Source: Thermomicrobiales bacterium
Lineage (GTDB): Bacteria; Chloroflexota; Chloroflexia; Thermomicrobiales; UBA6265
DNA: 9,737 bases
Direction: 5' to 3'
NCBI GenBank assembly: GCA_025937615.1
Contig: JAICRA010000032.1
Location: 1-9,737, forward strand
Position 1 is the first letter of the stretch; each line of letters opens with the position of its first letter. Below the pieces are notes generated by a model that saw only the letters and a list, made by a program, of their open reading frames with translations, did not search any database and had not been told where the DNA came from. Positions 1-7,261 of this stretch are shown here, piece by piece. A program made the translations under genes and the position numbers.

Positions 1-1148
1 AGCACCAGCATGATCAGCCAGAGATTGCGCCCCAGGATCGACACGATAAAGATCAGCAGTGGTAGTGTCGGCACGTTTGAGATGATGTCGGAAGCGCGTT
101 GGATGACAGAGTCAGTCGCGCCACCGGCGAAGCCACTGAGGATGCCGAGCGAGGCGCCGATCAGCGTCGAAAGGAGCGCCGTCAACGTGGCGATGAGCAG
201 AGCCACCGGGAAGCCATAAAGCAGACCCTCCCAAAGATCCCGACCCAGGCCGTCTGTCCCCATGATGCCGAAGACCGTGCCGCCGAGGGTCACCTGCATT
301 GGCGCGAGCTCGTCTTCCTCATTCGCGACGACGACCTGCACGTCAACCCGGTAATCACCGTTCAGTGGATCGATACGCCCGGATCCGTCGCTGGCGGGAA
401 CGCCAAAGAGTGCGCCAGCCAGGATCGGCTGGATGCGGCGCGGGGTGGCCACGCCCGGGTACTGCTCGGCATAGAAGCGCGCGACGGCGTCGGCCGCGGC
501 CGGCTGGTCGGTCAGCGGGATTCGCTCCGGTACGTCGTAGAAGCGCCGATACGGCGCGGTCTCGCCGGGGCGCGGACCGCGCACCGGGACGCTGGCAAGA
601 CGAATCGTACCGCCATCAGGCCGGGTCAGGCTGACCAGGATCGCCGGGGCTCGGGAGTTGAATGTCAACCCGTTGAGCGTCAGGATCAGCGACGTCGGCG
701 CTCGGTCATAGGTGAAGGCAATCGGGGCCTGATAGAGGCGGACTTCACCGGCGGGGATTGTGGACGTTTCCGCGGGTTGTTCGACGTCTACGACAGTCTG
801 TGGAAACGCAGCTTGACCGCTCAGGAACGTAGACCAGATCGGCGGCGCATGGCGCGGGTTGTTTGCCCAGTACGCTGGGTTGCTCCAACGTGCTGATCCG
901 AAATCGAGAGGATAGGAAAGGAGCACCCAGAGGGAGATCAGGAGCATGAGGGTGAACAACACCAATCCGGCGCGGCCGCTGCCGCTCGTGAGAAAGAGCC
1001 GCCATGCGCTCGGCGGCGCGGAATCGGCCGTGGTTTCGCTCTCGACCCTCGCCTCGACCGTCCCTTGGTCGACCACAATGACCGGTGATGGCTGTGGGGC
1101 GACGCCGGGAGCAATGTGTGACCGCTCCGGACACGTCTCGTCACTCAC
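1..1148 (-). CDS. dppC: DppC-type peptide ABC transporter permease with a large extracytoplasmic insert, partial (3' end beyond the left edge)
   Basis: One of the two membrane subunits of a dipeptide/oligopeptide-type ABC importer. The frame is open from a GTG at 1148 to the left edge, giving 382 visible residues and no stop. The start lies 6 bases after the dppB stop, in the same frame, and no nearer in-frame start exists because that stop blocks extension. Residues 1-57 are a polar cytoplasmic tail. Residues 61-79 form the first membrane helix. Residues 80-296 are a hydrophilic domain rich in beta-type sequence (NNPRHAPPIW at 96-105, SLTRPDG at 173-179). The family signature GTDGLGRDLW follows at 297-306, then membrane helices from about 311. 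Usual DppC proteins are about 280-320 residues with only a short loop here, so the insert is real and unusual. The EAA loop that contacts the ATPase would lie beyond the window. Family call is firm; the substrate is unknown. Confidence 0.9.
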   Translation of the reverse strand, partial: MSDETCPERSHIAPGVAPQPSPVIVVDQGTVEARVESETTADSAPPSAWRLFLTSGSGRAGLVLFTLMLLISLWVLLSYPLDFGSARWSNPAYWANNPRHAPPIWSTFLSGQAAFPQTVVDVEQPAETSTIPAGEVRLYQAPIAFTYDRAPTSLILTLNGLTFNSRAPAILVSLTRPDGGTIRLASVPVRGPRPGETAPYRRFYDVPERIPLTDQPAAADAVARFYAEQYPGVATPRRIQPILAGALFGVPASDGSGRIDPLNGDYRVDVQVVVANEEDELAPMQVTLGGTVFGIMGTDGLGRDLWEGLLYGFPVALLIATLTALLSTLIGASLGILSGFAGGATDSVIQRASDIISNVPTLPLLIFIVSILGRNLWLIMLV

Positions 1149-1154
1149 TGCGCG

Positions 1155-2207
1155 TCAGCCATAACGCACGCGAGGATCAAGCGCCAAGTAGAGGATATCG
1201 AGGACGAATCGCAAGACGACGTAGAGCAGCGTAAAAATGAAGGTCAATGCCACGATGACGGCCTCGTCCAGCGCCCCGATCGCCTGAAAGTAGAGCTGGC
1301 CCATCCCCTGCCAGTTGAAAACGGTTTCGACGAGGATCGAGCCGGAGAGCGAACCAGCCAGGCCCAAGACGAGTCCAGTGACGATCGGCGGTGCCGCGAC
1401 GCGCAGAATGTGCCGGCGTAAGACCCGACTCTCAGGCAGCCCCTTTGCGCGCGCCAGGGCGACGTGATCCTCCTGGGCAACGGTCATGGTCATGGTGCGC
1501 ACGGTGTAGATATACGGTCCAACACTGACGGTGACCAGGGTGATGATCGGCAGCAGCGCGTGCTTGCCGAGGTCGAGCAGCCGCTCCCAGCTCCCTACTG
1601 GTGGCGGGGTCGAGAACATGCCGCCGGACGGCAGCCAGTTGAGCTGGAATGCGAACAGGAGAATGAAGAGAATCCCAAGCCACCAGCCCGGCACCGCAAA
1701 TGAGATGGCGGCGAAATAGGCGACCGCTTTGTCGAGGGGCGTGCCGACGCGGGTCGCCATGCGCACGCCGATGAGGAGTCCGACTGCCGCGGTGATCAGC
1801 GATGCGGTCGTCAACAGCAAGACGGTGTAGGGCAGGCGCTCCAGCACGATGGCGCCGACCTCGCGTGATCCCGAGGCCGTCTGTAACGACCGGGATTCAC
1901 CGAGATCGAGCCGCAGGACGCGACCCACTGCCGCCGGCAGTCGGGTGTACCACGGCTCGTCGAGCCCATAGAACGATTCCAGCTCGGCCTGGCGGGCTGT
2001 CACCGTGCGCTCCAGCTCGGCGGGATCGCGAATCGTCTGGGACAGCGACTGTCGCATGGCGCGCACGTCTTCGCTCACCTGAACTCGCAGCTGGTTGTCA
2101 GAGAATCCGGTCGCGCCGAGCACGACGACCAGGAGCACCAGCACAGCGAGCAGGACCCCCAGGAGCGAGAGTGCCCGCAGAGCGAGTTGGCGTACGGTGA
2201 CGGCCAC
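1155..2207 (-). CDS. dppB: DppB-type peptide ABC transporter permease
   Basis: Partner membrane subunit of the importer, 350 residues, slightly longer than most DppB/GsiC proteins. Helix 1 is at about 11-31. An extended extracytoplasmic loop (about 32-117) follows, then VLERLPYTVLLLTTA (121-135), which begins the permease core. The cytoplasmic EAA loop that docks to the ATPase is clear: EDHVALARAKGLPESRVLRR at 246-265. ETVFNWQGMG (294-303) and the C-terminal LDPRVRYG are typical of the DppB family. The start is GTG at 2207, preceded by AGGA (2213-2216) with a 5-base spacer. The in-frame stop of the binding-protein gene, 18 bases upstream, rules out an earlier start. It is co-directional and tightly spaced with its neighbours. 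The symbol marks the family only; the transported solute cannot be read from the sequence. Confidence 0.93.
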   Translation of the reverse strand: MAVTVRQLALRALSLLGVLLAVLVLLVVVLGATGFSDNQLRVQVSEDVRAMRQSLSQTIRDPAELERTVTARQAELESFYGLDEPWYTRLPAAVGRVLRLDLGESRSLQTASGSREVGAIVLERLPYTVLLLTTASLITAAVGLLIGVRMATRVGTPLDKAVAYFAAISFAVPGWWLGILFILLFAFQLNWLPSGGMFSTPPPVGSWERLLDLGKHALLPIITLVTVSVGPYIYTVRTMTMTVAQEDHVALARAKGLPESRVLRRHILRVAAPPIVTGLVLGLAGSLSGSILVETVFNWQGMGQLYFQAIGALDEAVIVALTFIFTLLYVVLRFVLDILYLALDPRVRYG

Positions 2208-2225
2208 GACCGTCCTGCGCCTTCG

Positions 2226-4682
2226 TTAGACCCCGATCTGCACGTCGACCGCTCGTTCCGTGACACGGGCGAGCTCATCGCTCGAAGCCAGCAGGTAGAG
2301 CTGGTAGACGCTCGGGAAAAGCAATCCCGTGATATCGGCGCCGATCTCGACAGTGAACGCGCCGTCGGCGCCCGTGGCATCGCCGCTGGCCACGATGGTC
2401 GTCTCCGGGTCGGCCGCACTGGGATCAACCAGCGCGTAACGCAGCGAAAGCGCTCCCGGTCCCTCGACGGTGACCGGTAGAGAGACAGCCTCGCCGAGCA
2501 CGACCGGCGGTGGGGCTTCCACGTCAAGGGCGAGTCCTGGCGGCTCACCGAACTCCCAGTCGCCCGGTTTGAACGGATAACCCTCGGCACGGAACGCGTC
2601 CGCCTGGGCAAACTGAGCAGGCGGGTCGTAGCGGGTCAGGAAGAACGGCCCGTTCGAGATCATCAGCAGGTTGGTTTTTTCGAACCAGTCGATGCAGGCT
2701 TGATAGCGAGCCTTCGCCTCGTCGATTGTGGCCAGATTCCGACCGTTCAGGTTGAAGATGGCCTCGGGGAACGCTTCGTCACCGAGGAAACCCCGCATGG
2801 TGCGGATGACGAGCCGGGCGTCGGTCTCGGTGACCAGACTCAACCAGGGAACGCTGAAGCGGGCGGCGGCGGTGTCTGAGTACGCTCCCCGCCGCTCCGT
2901 GAAGACGACTTCGTCCATGGCGTAGAGCAGCTCCCACGGCGTGCTGACGCCGCCGGCGATCCCGTACGAAGCGATGTACGAAGGCTCGAAATGCCAGAAG
3001 TCGACATACGTCTCCAGCCGGTTGTCCTCGAGCAGGCGAAAGCCCTTGAATGTCTCCAGGAATGGGCGCGCCGTGATCCCCAGGGCCGTCTCGATCTGAA
3101 TCCGCTCCTCGTCGTATGCCATCTCCCAGGCCTGCGCAATCGAATAGATGAGATCGGCCGGGGTGATCTGCTGACCGTGGTGGAATGGCGCCTGGAAGTA
3201 CTTGTTGTAGTCGTAGGTGACCTTGCTCACGGCGGTGACACCGGGGCCGACAGGCGTCCAGGCATTCGCCGCCGCGTCCCACAGCACGGCATCCTCGGGG
3301 ACATCGAGAGTGCCATCGGGCCCGGCGGTCTCGGGCTCAAAAGTGGTGCGGAACGGAATTGGAAGGCCACTAAAGGGGTGACTGATAACCGGCGCGTCGA
3401 CCAGATTCCTGTAGATGTCACTCGAGTAGGCGTCGCCGAAGCCACCCACCGGATTCCAGACCGTGCGATCGGTCCAGACCCAGAGATTGCCGACCCGGAT
3501 TTCCTCTGAGCCGGCCACCGTCGCCTCGCGCAAGCTCAATGCCGACTTGGGGCCGCCGACGATATCGACGTTGAGGTTCTCCAGCTCGTTTCTGGCGGGG
3601 AAGGTCTGCAACGCGGTGGCCAGCCAGAGACGGACGCTCTCGCCGAGGCCCATGCTCGTCATCTGGCGGTAGAGATCATCGCGCTCGTCCTTGCTGCTGA
3701 ACTCGCCGCGGTAGAGTTGCTGGCCGATGCGGTCCAGTTCCTCGTTTTCATACTGCCAGAATCCGGTTTCGAGCCAGCCCGGCATATTGGCAAGCCACGG
3801 CGCGTACATCTGATTGATCGTGCCGAAGTCGTAGCGATCGGGGGCGGTGCGGCTCCAGCCTTCCGTGTAGGCGTGCCATTGGAACGTCAACGGATCGCTC
3901 GCGTAGACGGCGAGCGTGGCCGGGCCAAACGGCTGGTAGATGGGCTGGACCTGGAACCCGGCGCCTTCGAGTGCGGCACGGAAGAGATCGCCTATGTCGC
4001 GGCGCTCGTCCTCGACACGGACGATGATCTTGAGCATCACCGGCCGGCCCTCGAAGGACCAGACCCCCTGATCGCGCGTCGCCCCGGCCGCTTCCATCTG
4101 CTCGGCGATCAGACTATTGGCAAACTCGGGATCGTAGCGGATACCGGAGCGGCGCACGGTCTCGAAGACCGTCAGCTCGTCATAATCGAGAGGACTGACG
4201 TGGCTGATCATCGGTACGGCGCGACCGCCATAGATATCGCCGGCGATGAAGTCGCGGTCCACCAGGTACTGCACCGCCCGCCGGATCTCGGGAATCGCGA
4301 ACGGGTTCAGCTCGCCCTCTCGCGCCGGAGCGGGGTTGAGGATCAGCGACAGGGTCGACGCTGGCGCCTGGATGACACGCACGCCCTCGGCGCCGGCGAG
4401 CTCCTCCGCCCCGGCGGCCTTGAGACCGTAGAGGTAGAGGTCCATCTTGTCCTGCGTGATCTCGATCGGCGCCTGATCGACGTTGAACGCAGAGAAAATC
4501 AGTCGCTCGGCGGCCGGACCGGGGCCGCCGGTCTCCTGCGCCGCGGCACGGGCAAGAGCGGCGAGGCTGCCGGCAGCTGGGACGGCAGACGCCAGTCCCA
4601 GACCCGCGATGCCTTGCACGAAGCGACGGCGAGAGATTCCATCGACCGCGACAGCGGCATATGGAACATGGTTCTTCGTCAT
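2226..4682 (-). CDS. Tat-exported family 5 solute-binding protein (DppA/OppA superfamily), permuted-order type
   Basis: Extracytoplasmic receptor delivering solute to the DppB/DppC pair; 818 residues against about 500-600 for the common family. The start is ATG 4682 because GGAGGT (4689-4694) sits 6 bases upstream; a GTG at 4724 would add 14 residues but has no such site. A twin-arginine signal is visible: SRRRFVQ at 17-23, then a hydrophobic stretch and a likely cleavage near 46-48. The block EIRRAVQYLVDRDFI with PMISHVSPLDYD lies at about 132-168. The block FHHGQQITPADLIYS lies at 500-514, after a second segment opening with NLWVWTDRTVWNPVGGF at 399. In common family members the FHDG..TA.DV block precedes the A.DR block, so the order here is reversed. 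Residues from about 712 to 818 form a probable Ig-like beta domain. From memory, similar proteins occur in Thermococcales and other archaea. Peptide or sugar-oligomer substrates are both possible. Confidence 0.9.
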   Translation of the reverse strand: MTKNHVPYAAVAVDGISRRRFVQGIAGLGLASAVPAAGSLAALARAAAQETGGPGPAAERLIFSAFNVDQAPIEITQDKMDLYLYGLKAAGAEELAGAEGVRVIQAPASTLSLILNPAPAREGELNPFAIPEIRRAVQYLVDRDFIAGDIYGGRAVPMISHVSPLDYDELTVFETVRRSGIRYDPEFANSLIAEQMEAAGATRDQGVWSFEGRPVMLKIIVRVEDERRDIGDLFRAALEGAGFQVQPIYQPFGPATLAVYASDPLTFQWHAYTEGWSRTAPDRYDFGTINQMYAPWLANMPGWLETGFWQYENEELDRIGQQLYRGEFSSKDERDDLYRQMTSMGLGESVRLWLATALQTFPARNELENLNVDIVGGPKSALSLREATVAGSEEIRVGNLWVWTDRTVWNPVGGFGDAYSSDIYRNLVDAPVISHPFSGLPIPFRTTFEPETAGPDGTLDVPEDAVLWDAAANAWTPVGPGVTAVSKVTYDYNKYFQAPFHHGQQITPADLIYSIAQAWEMAYDEERIQIETALGITARPFLETFKGFRLLEDNRLETYVDFWHFEPSYIASYGIAGGVSTPWELLYAMDEVVFTERRGAYSDTAAARFSVPWLSLVTETDARLVIRTMRGFLGDEAFPEAIFNLNGRNLATIDEAKARYQACIDWFEKTNLLMISNGPFFLTRYDPPAQFAQADAFRAEGYPFKPGDWEFGEPPGLALDVEAPPPVVLGEAVSLPVTVEGPGALSLRYALVDPSAADPETTIVASGDATGADGAFTVEIGADITGLLFPSVYQLYLLASSDELARVTERAVDVQIGV

Positions 4683-4688
4683 GATCGG

Positions 4689-4694
4689 ACCTCC
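4689..4694 (-). promoter_or_regulatory. Ribosome binding site deciding the start of the solute-binding protein
   Basis: The minus strand reads GGAGGT, a near-ideal anti-16S match, with a 6-base spacer to the ATG at 4682. It is by far the best Shine-Dalgarno site in the window, consistent with the binding protein being made in excess over the permeases. It selects the 4682 start over the GTG at 4724. Confidence 0.85.
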
Positions 4695-4695
4695 G

Positions 4696-4716
4696 GCGGC
4701 GCGGCCGCGGCGCCGC
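4696..4716 (-). other. GC-only hairpin directly upstream of the binding-protein ribosome site
   Basis: Perfect 7-bp arms, GCGGCGC and GCGCCGC, flank a 7-base loop. They lie in the 44-base gap between the propeller gene and the binding-protein gene, and the stem ends 1 base before GGAGGT. There is no T run, so it is not a standard terminator. It could stabilise a processed transcript 5' end or modulate translation initiation. In such GC-rich DNA chance occurrence is possible. Confidence 0.5.
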
Positions 4717-4726
4717 TGGTTCACCC

Positions 4727-7009
4727 TTAAGGAACCTCGTTCATTCCCGCCACGGGGGTTGCTCCAGCTACAGGAGTTGCCGCGCCGACGGCAGACTCGT
4801 CACGGATCTCCTCGAGCTCCCGCGCGATCGAATCGAACCCGAACTCGGTAAAGAAGGAGGCGGTCGCCACGTTCCCCGTCTCGTCGTAGGCGGATACGTT
4901 GCGCGCCCCTTCTCCGGTGACCGGCATGTAGACATTGGTCTGAAACTCGCCCCGTTCATTGGAACGGAGGTTGGTGATGGTGATCCCACCGACATCGATC
5001 GTGATCTCGGAATCAGGCTGGAACCCGAAGCCTTGGATCGCCACGTCGCGTCCAGCATCCCCACTCGGCGGGTTGAGAAAGAGCGATGGGGGAGCGATGG
5101 CGCGCTTGCGAGCGAATCCGATCTGCTGGTTGGGACCCACGAATTCGCCGAGCCGGGTGTCGGCCCAGACGAGATAGACGTCGTCTTCGCTGGTCGCTAA
5201 GCCGAAGTAGTCTCCCAGGAAACGACCACCCGGGAAGCCCCGTAGCGAGTTGGATGCGAAGTCAGTGACCCGCGTGTCCGGGACGTTGAGGCCGTTCTGC
5301 TCGTCGACGAATCCCCACGTCGCTCCCTGGTCATCGGACTCCGAGTAGTAGATGTGGAAACGCGCCTCTTGCGGATCGTCGCGCATATCGCCCCACATGG
5401 CGTGCAGCTTACCGTCCGGTGCGACGTCGATCGCGGGGAAGAACTGGATGCGATCGGTGTCGTCGGCGTTGATGCGCACCGGCGCTTCCCAGGCCTGACC
5501 CTTGTCCAGGGACCGCAGCAGGTAGATATCACCGTCATCGGTCGGCTTGTCACCTGGCTTCGCCGTGATCGCGACATAGATCTCATCGTCGGCTCCGACG
5601 GTGACCTGCGGGAATGCAGAGCCCCACCAGCGGAAAAATGTGTTACGCGGTCGGAAGTGGATCTCGCGGAAGACTCCGGCCTGGATCGGCTCCCCAAAGG
5701 TGCGACCGCCGTCTTCGGACAGCGTCACCATGATCGTGGCGAGTCCTTCCTGGACCCCGTCGAGCGTCGTGTCGAGGTAGGCGACAACGACGGTGCCGTC
5801 GGCCATGACCGCGGGTTGCGGCCCCTGAACGGTCTGATCGGCTTCCGCACCGGCGGCCTCGCCTTCCTGCTGTGCCTGCTGGTTGATCTCGCCGTCGTCG
5901 GTCTCAGCGTCAGCGGCGGACACGCCTTCTTCGCCCTCTTCGCCGGCGCCCTCGGCTTGAAAGACGGTCGGGCTCACCCCAATCGGATCGCTCCAGGTGG
6001 CCCCTCCGTCAGTAGAGCGCACCACGCGGATTGTCGTCTCGGTGATTGGCGACGTGAGAAACGGCAGCTCGTCCGCATAGAGGGTAGTGAATCGCGTCTT
6101 GAATTCGGTGTAGGCGATGTAGATGATGTCCCGCTCGGGATCTTCAGGATCCGGTCCGATCGCCATCCACGGTTTATCGAGAAATTCAGCCGCGACCTCA
6201 CCCCGTTCCCGGCCCGATTCGTCGGGGGACGACGTGGTCTCCACGGTCGAGCGCGCGGTGGAGACGGCTTCGCCCCAGGTCAGACCGTCGTCCTCGGACT
6301 TGGAAACTACGATGCTGGAGATCTCGGTCGCGGACACCAGGCTGCCGAGCCTGAATTCTTCCAATCCGAGTGAGATCGAGGCCATGTAGACGTTGCCATC
6401 CCGATCAAATGCCACCACGGGATCGCCGGCCGCGCTCAAATCCTCCTGGAAATACCGCAGCTGGTTGGGGCCTTCCCAGGTTTCACCGCCATCAAACGAA
6501 ACGTACGACGACATGGAGGGGAAGTTGTAGTCGATGACGCCGACCACCAGGTGCTCCGGATCGAGCGGATTGACCGCGATGTGGGGCTCGGTATTGAGCG
6601 GGAACAACCCGAGCTGTCGGGTCAAGAGCTGGTTGCGGCTGAACGCGGGAGCGGCGGAGCGGAACGGTACCTGGGGTGCCATGGCGCTTCCGCTTCGGGA
6701 GCCGCCCGGCACAACCCCGTAACCTGTCCAATCAACGCCTCGGGCCTCACCACCAGTCGGGATATCAAGCAGCCGGGGATCCTGCCCCGTCGCCATCACC
6801 CACGACGAGGCGCTCAACATATTTTCGACCGGTTCCAAGAGCCGGAATTCGCCGACCGGGATCGCTCCTTCCTCCTCGGCCTGACCGACAGGAGGGGGAG
6901 CAACGGTACCCAATATGGCCGTAACGACGAGCAGAACGAGGGCTCGCGCGCCGAGATGCCAACGACTGCGGCCGCGGCGCAGAAGCTTGGGTGATCGGGC
7001 AAACGTCAT
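4727..7009 (-). CDS. Secreted six-Asp-box (BNR, sialidase-like) beta-propeller protein with C-terminal IPT-like domain
   Basis: A secreted or surface protein of 760 residues and the first gene of the transporter operon. The start is ATG 7009 with AGGGG 5 bases upstream; the longer frame to 7126 would bury the signal peptide. Residues 1-44 are a basic stretch, a hydrophobic core (23-37) and a VGQA-type cleavage site. Six Asp boxes (S-x-D-x-G-x-x-W/F type) mark propeller blades: SFDGGETW 171, SEDDGLTW 238, STDGGATW 332, SEDGGRTF 431, SLDKGQAW 500 and SDDQGATW 558. An acidic, Glu/Gly/Gln-rich insert (about 352-395) separates boxes 3 and 4. Residues about 643-720 resemble an IPT/TIG Ig-like domain. 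The tail carries ATPVAG twice. The RIP arginine motif of true sialidases was not found, so glycosidase activity is not claimed. It more likely binds or processes an extracellular polymer. Confidence 0.88.
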   Translation of the reverse strand: MTFARSPKLLRRGRSRWHLGARALVLLVVTAILGTVAPPPVGQAEEEGAIPVGEFRLLEPVENMLSASSWVMATGQDPRLLDIPTGGEARGVDWTGYGVVPGGSRSGSAMAPQVPFRSAAPAFSRNQLLTRQLGLFPLNTEPHIAVNPLDPEHLVVGVIDYNFPSMSSYVSFDGGETWEGPNQLRYFQEDLSAAGDPVVAFDRDGNVYMASISLGLEEFRLGSLVSATEISSIVVSKSEDDGLTWGEAVSTARSTVETTSSPDESGRERGEVAAEFLDKPWMAIGPDPEDPERDIIYIAYTEFKTRFTTLYADELPFLTSPITETTIRVVRSTDGGATWSDPIGVSPTVFQAEGAGEEGEEGVSAADAETDDGEINQQAQQEGEAAGAEADQTVQGPQPAVMADGTVVVAYLDTTLDGVQEGLATIMVTLSEDGGRTFGEPIQAGVFREIHFRPRNTFFRWWGSAFPQVTVGADDEIYVAITAKPGDKPTDDGDIYLLRSLDKGQAWEAPVRINADDTDRIQFFPAIDVAPDGKLHAMWGDMRDDPQEARFHIYYSESDDQGATWGFVDEQNGLNVPDTRVTDFASNSLRGFPGGRFLGDYFGLATSEDDVYLVWADTRLGEFVGPNQQIGFARKRAIAPPSLFLNPPSGDAGRDVAIQGFGFQPDSEITIDVGGITITNLRSNERGEFQTNVYMPVTGEGARNVSAYDETGNVATASFFTEFGFDSIARELEEIRDESAVGAATPVAGATPVAGMNEVP

Positions 7010-7086
7010 GGGTTCCCCTAGTAAGCGGAAAATGCGGCGGACTTGGCACCGTGCAACGTTGTCATCTCGTGGCTTTTCCGTGAGGG

Positions 7087-7103
7087 TACCACGGGCCGTG
7101 GTA
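7087..7103. promoter_or_regulatory. Perfect 17-base palindrome, candidate operator
   Basis: TACCACGGGCCGTGGTA has 8-base arms around a single central G. It lies 78 bases upstream of the leftward operon start and about 45 bases upstream of the proposed rightward -35 box. The size and symmetry suit a dimeric repressor or activator site that could control both directions. The bound regulator is unknown and none is encoded in the window. Confidence 0.5.
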
Positions 7104-7147
7104 AGACCACGTGCACGGCATGCCACTTGGGACTGGATAGACCGTGC

Positions 7148-7177
7148 TTGCCGAACGTGTCCCGGCTGCCGTCTAAT
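7148..7177 (+). promoter_or_regulatory. Candidate sigma-70-like promoter for the lipocalin/NTF2-like gene
   Basis: TTGCCG (7148-7153, 4 of 6 to consensus) is followed after 18 bases by TCTAAT (7172-7177, 5 of 6). This would start transcription near 7184, about 78 bases before the ATG at 7262. Identified by eye only. Confidence 0.4.
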
Positions 7178-7247
7178 CTGCGTATCGGCATCGCCCGCCC
7201 CGTTCTAAACCGCAGTAAATCGGCGGTTCTCGGCTGGCCACACCGTC

Positions 7248-7252
7248 AGGAG
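7248..7252 (+). promoter_or_regulatory. Ribosome binding site selecting the start at 7262
   Basis: AGGAG lies 9 bases before the ATG at 7262. It supports this start rather than the frame's upstream opening at 7043, and the encoded protein then begins directly with a signal peptide. Confidence 0.7.
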
Positions 7253-7261
7253 TTGCCCATC

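Larger units (their letters stand above)
7010..7261. promoter_or_regulatory. Divergent control region between the transporter operon and the lipocalin/NTF2-like gene
   Basis: The 252 bases separate the leftward operon start (7009) from the rightward start (7262) and hold no convincing gene. They should contain promoters for both directions. They carry a 17-base palindrome (7087-7103), CACGTG and GTGCAC (7108-7116), GGCATGCC (7117-7124) and several CCGTG/CACGG copies. No clear -35/-10 pair could be assigned for the leftward operon. Confidence 0.6.

Noticed and set aside
99..896. 265-residue plus-strand open frame
   Set aside because: It is antisense to the DppC gene, which shows the GTDGLGRDLW signature and membrane helices on the other strand.
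4683..4724. GTG at 4724 as an earlier start of the binding protein
   Set aside because: It would place the Arg-rich hairpin sequence in the protein and has no ribosome site, while ATG 4682 has GGAGGT at ideal distance.
3717..4730. 337-residue plus-strand open frame
   Set aside because: It is antisense to the well-supported binding-protein gene, has Arg/Gly-rich composition without domain signs, and is a usual shadow in high-GC DNA.
5354..6373. 339-residue plus-strand open frame
   Set aside because: It lies fully antisense to the propeller gene, whose six Asp boxes fix the real strand and frame; no motif was found in the shadow.
4727..7009. True sialidase (neuraminidase) assignment
   Set aside because: Asp boxes are a fold repeat and occur in many non-sialidases; the RIP motif and the catalytic Tyr/Glu and Arg set could not be recognised.
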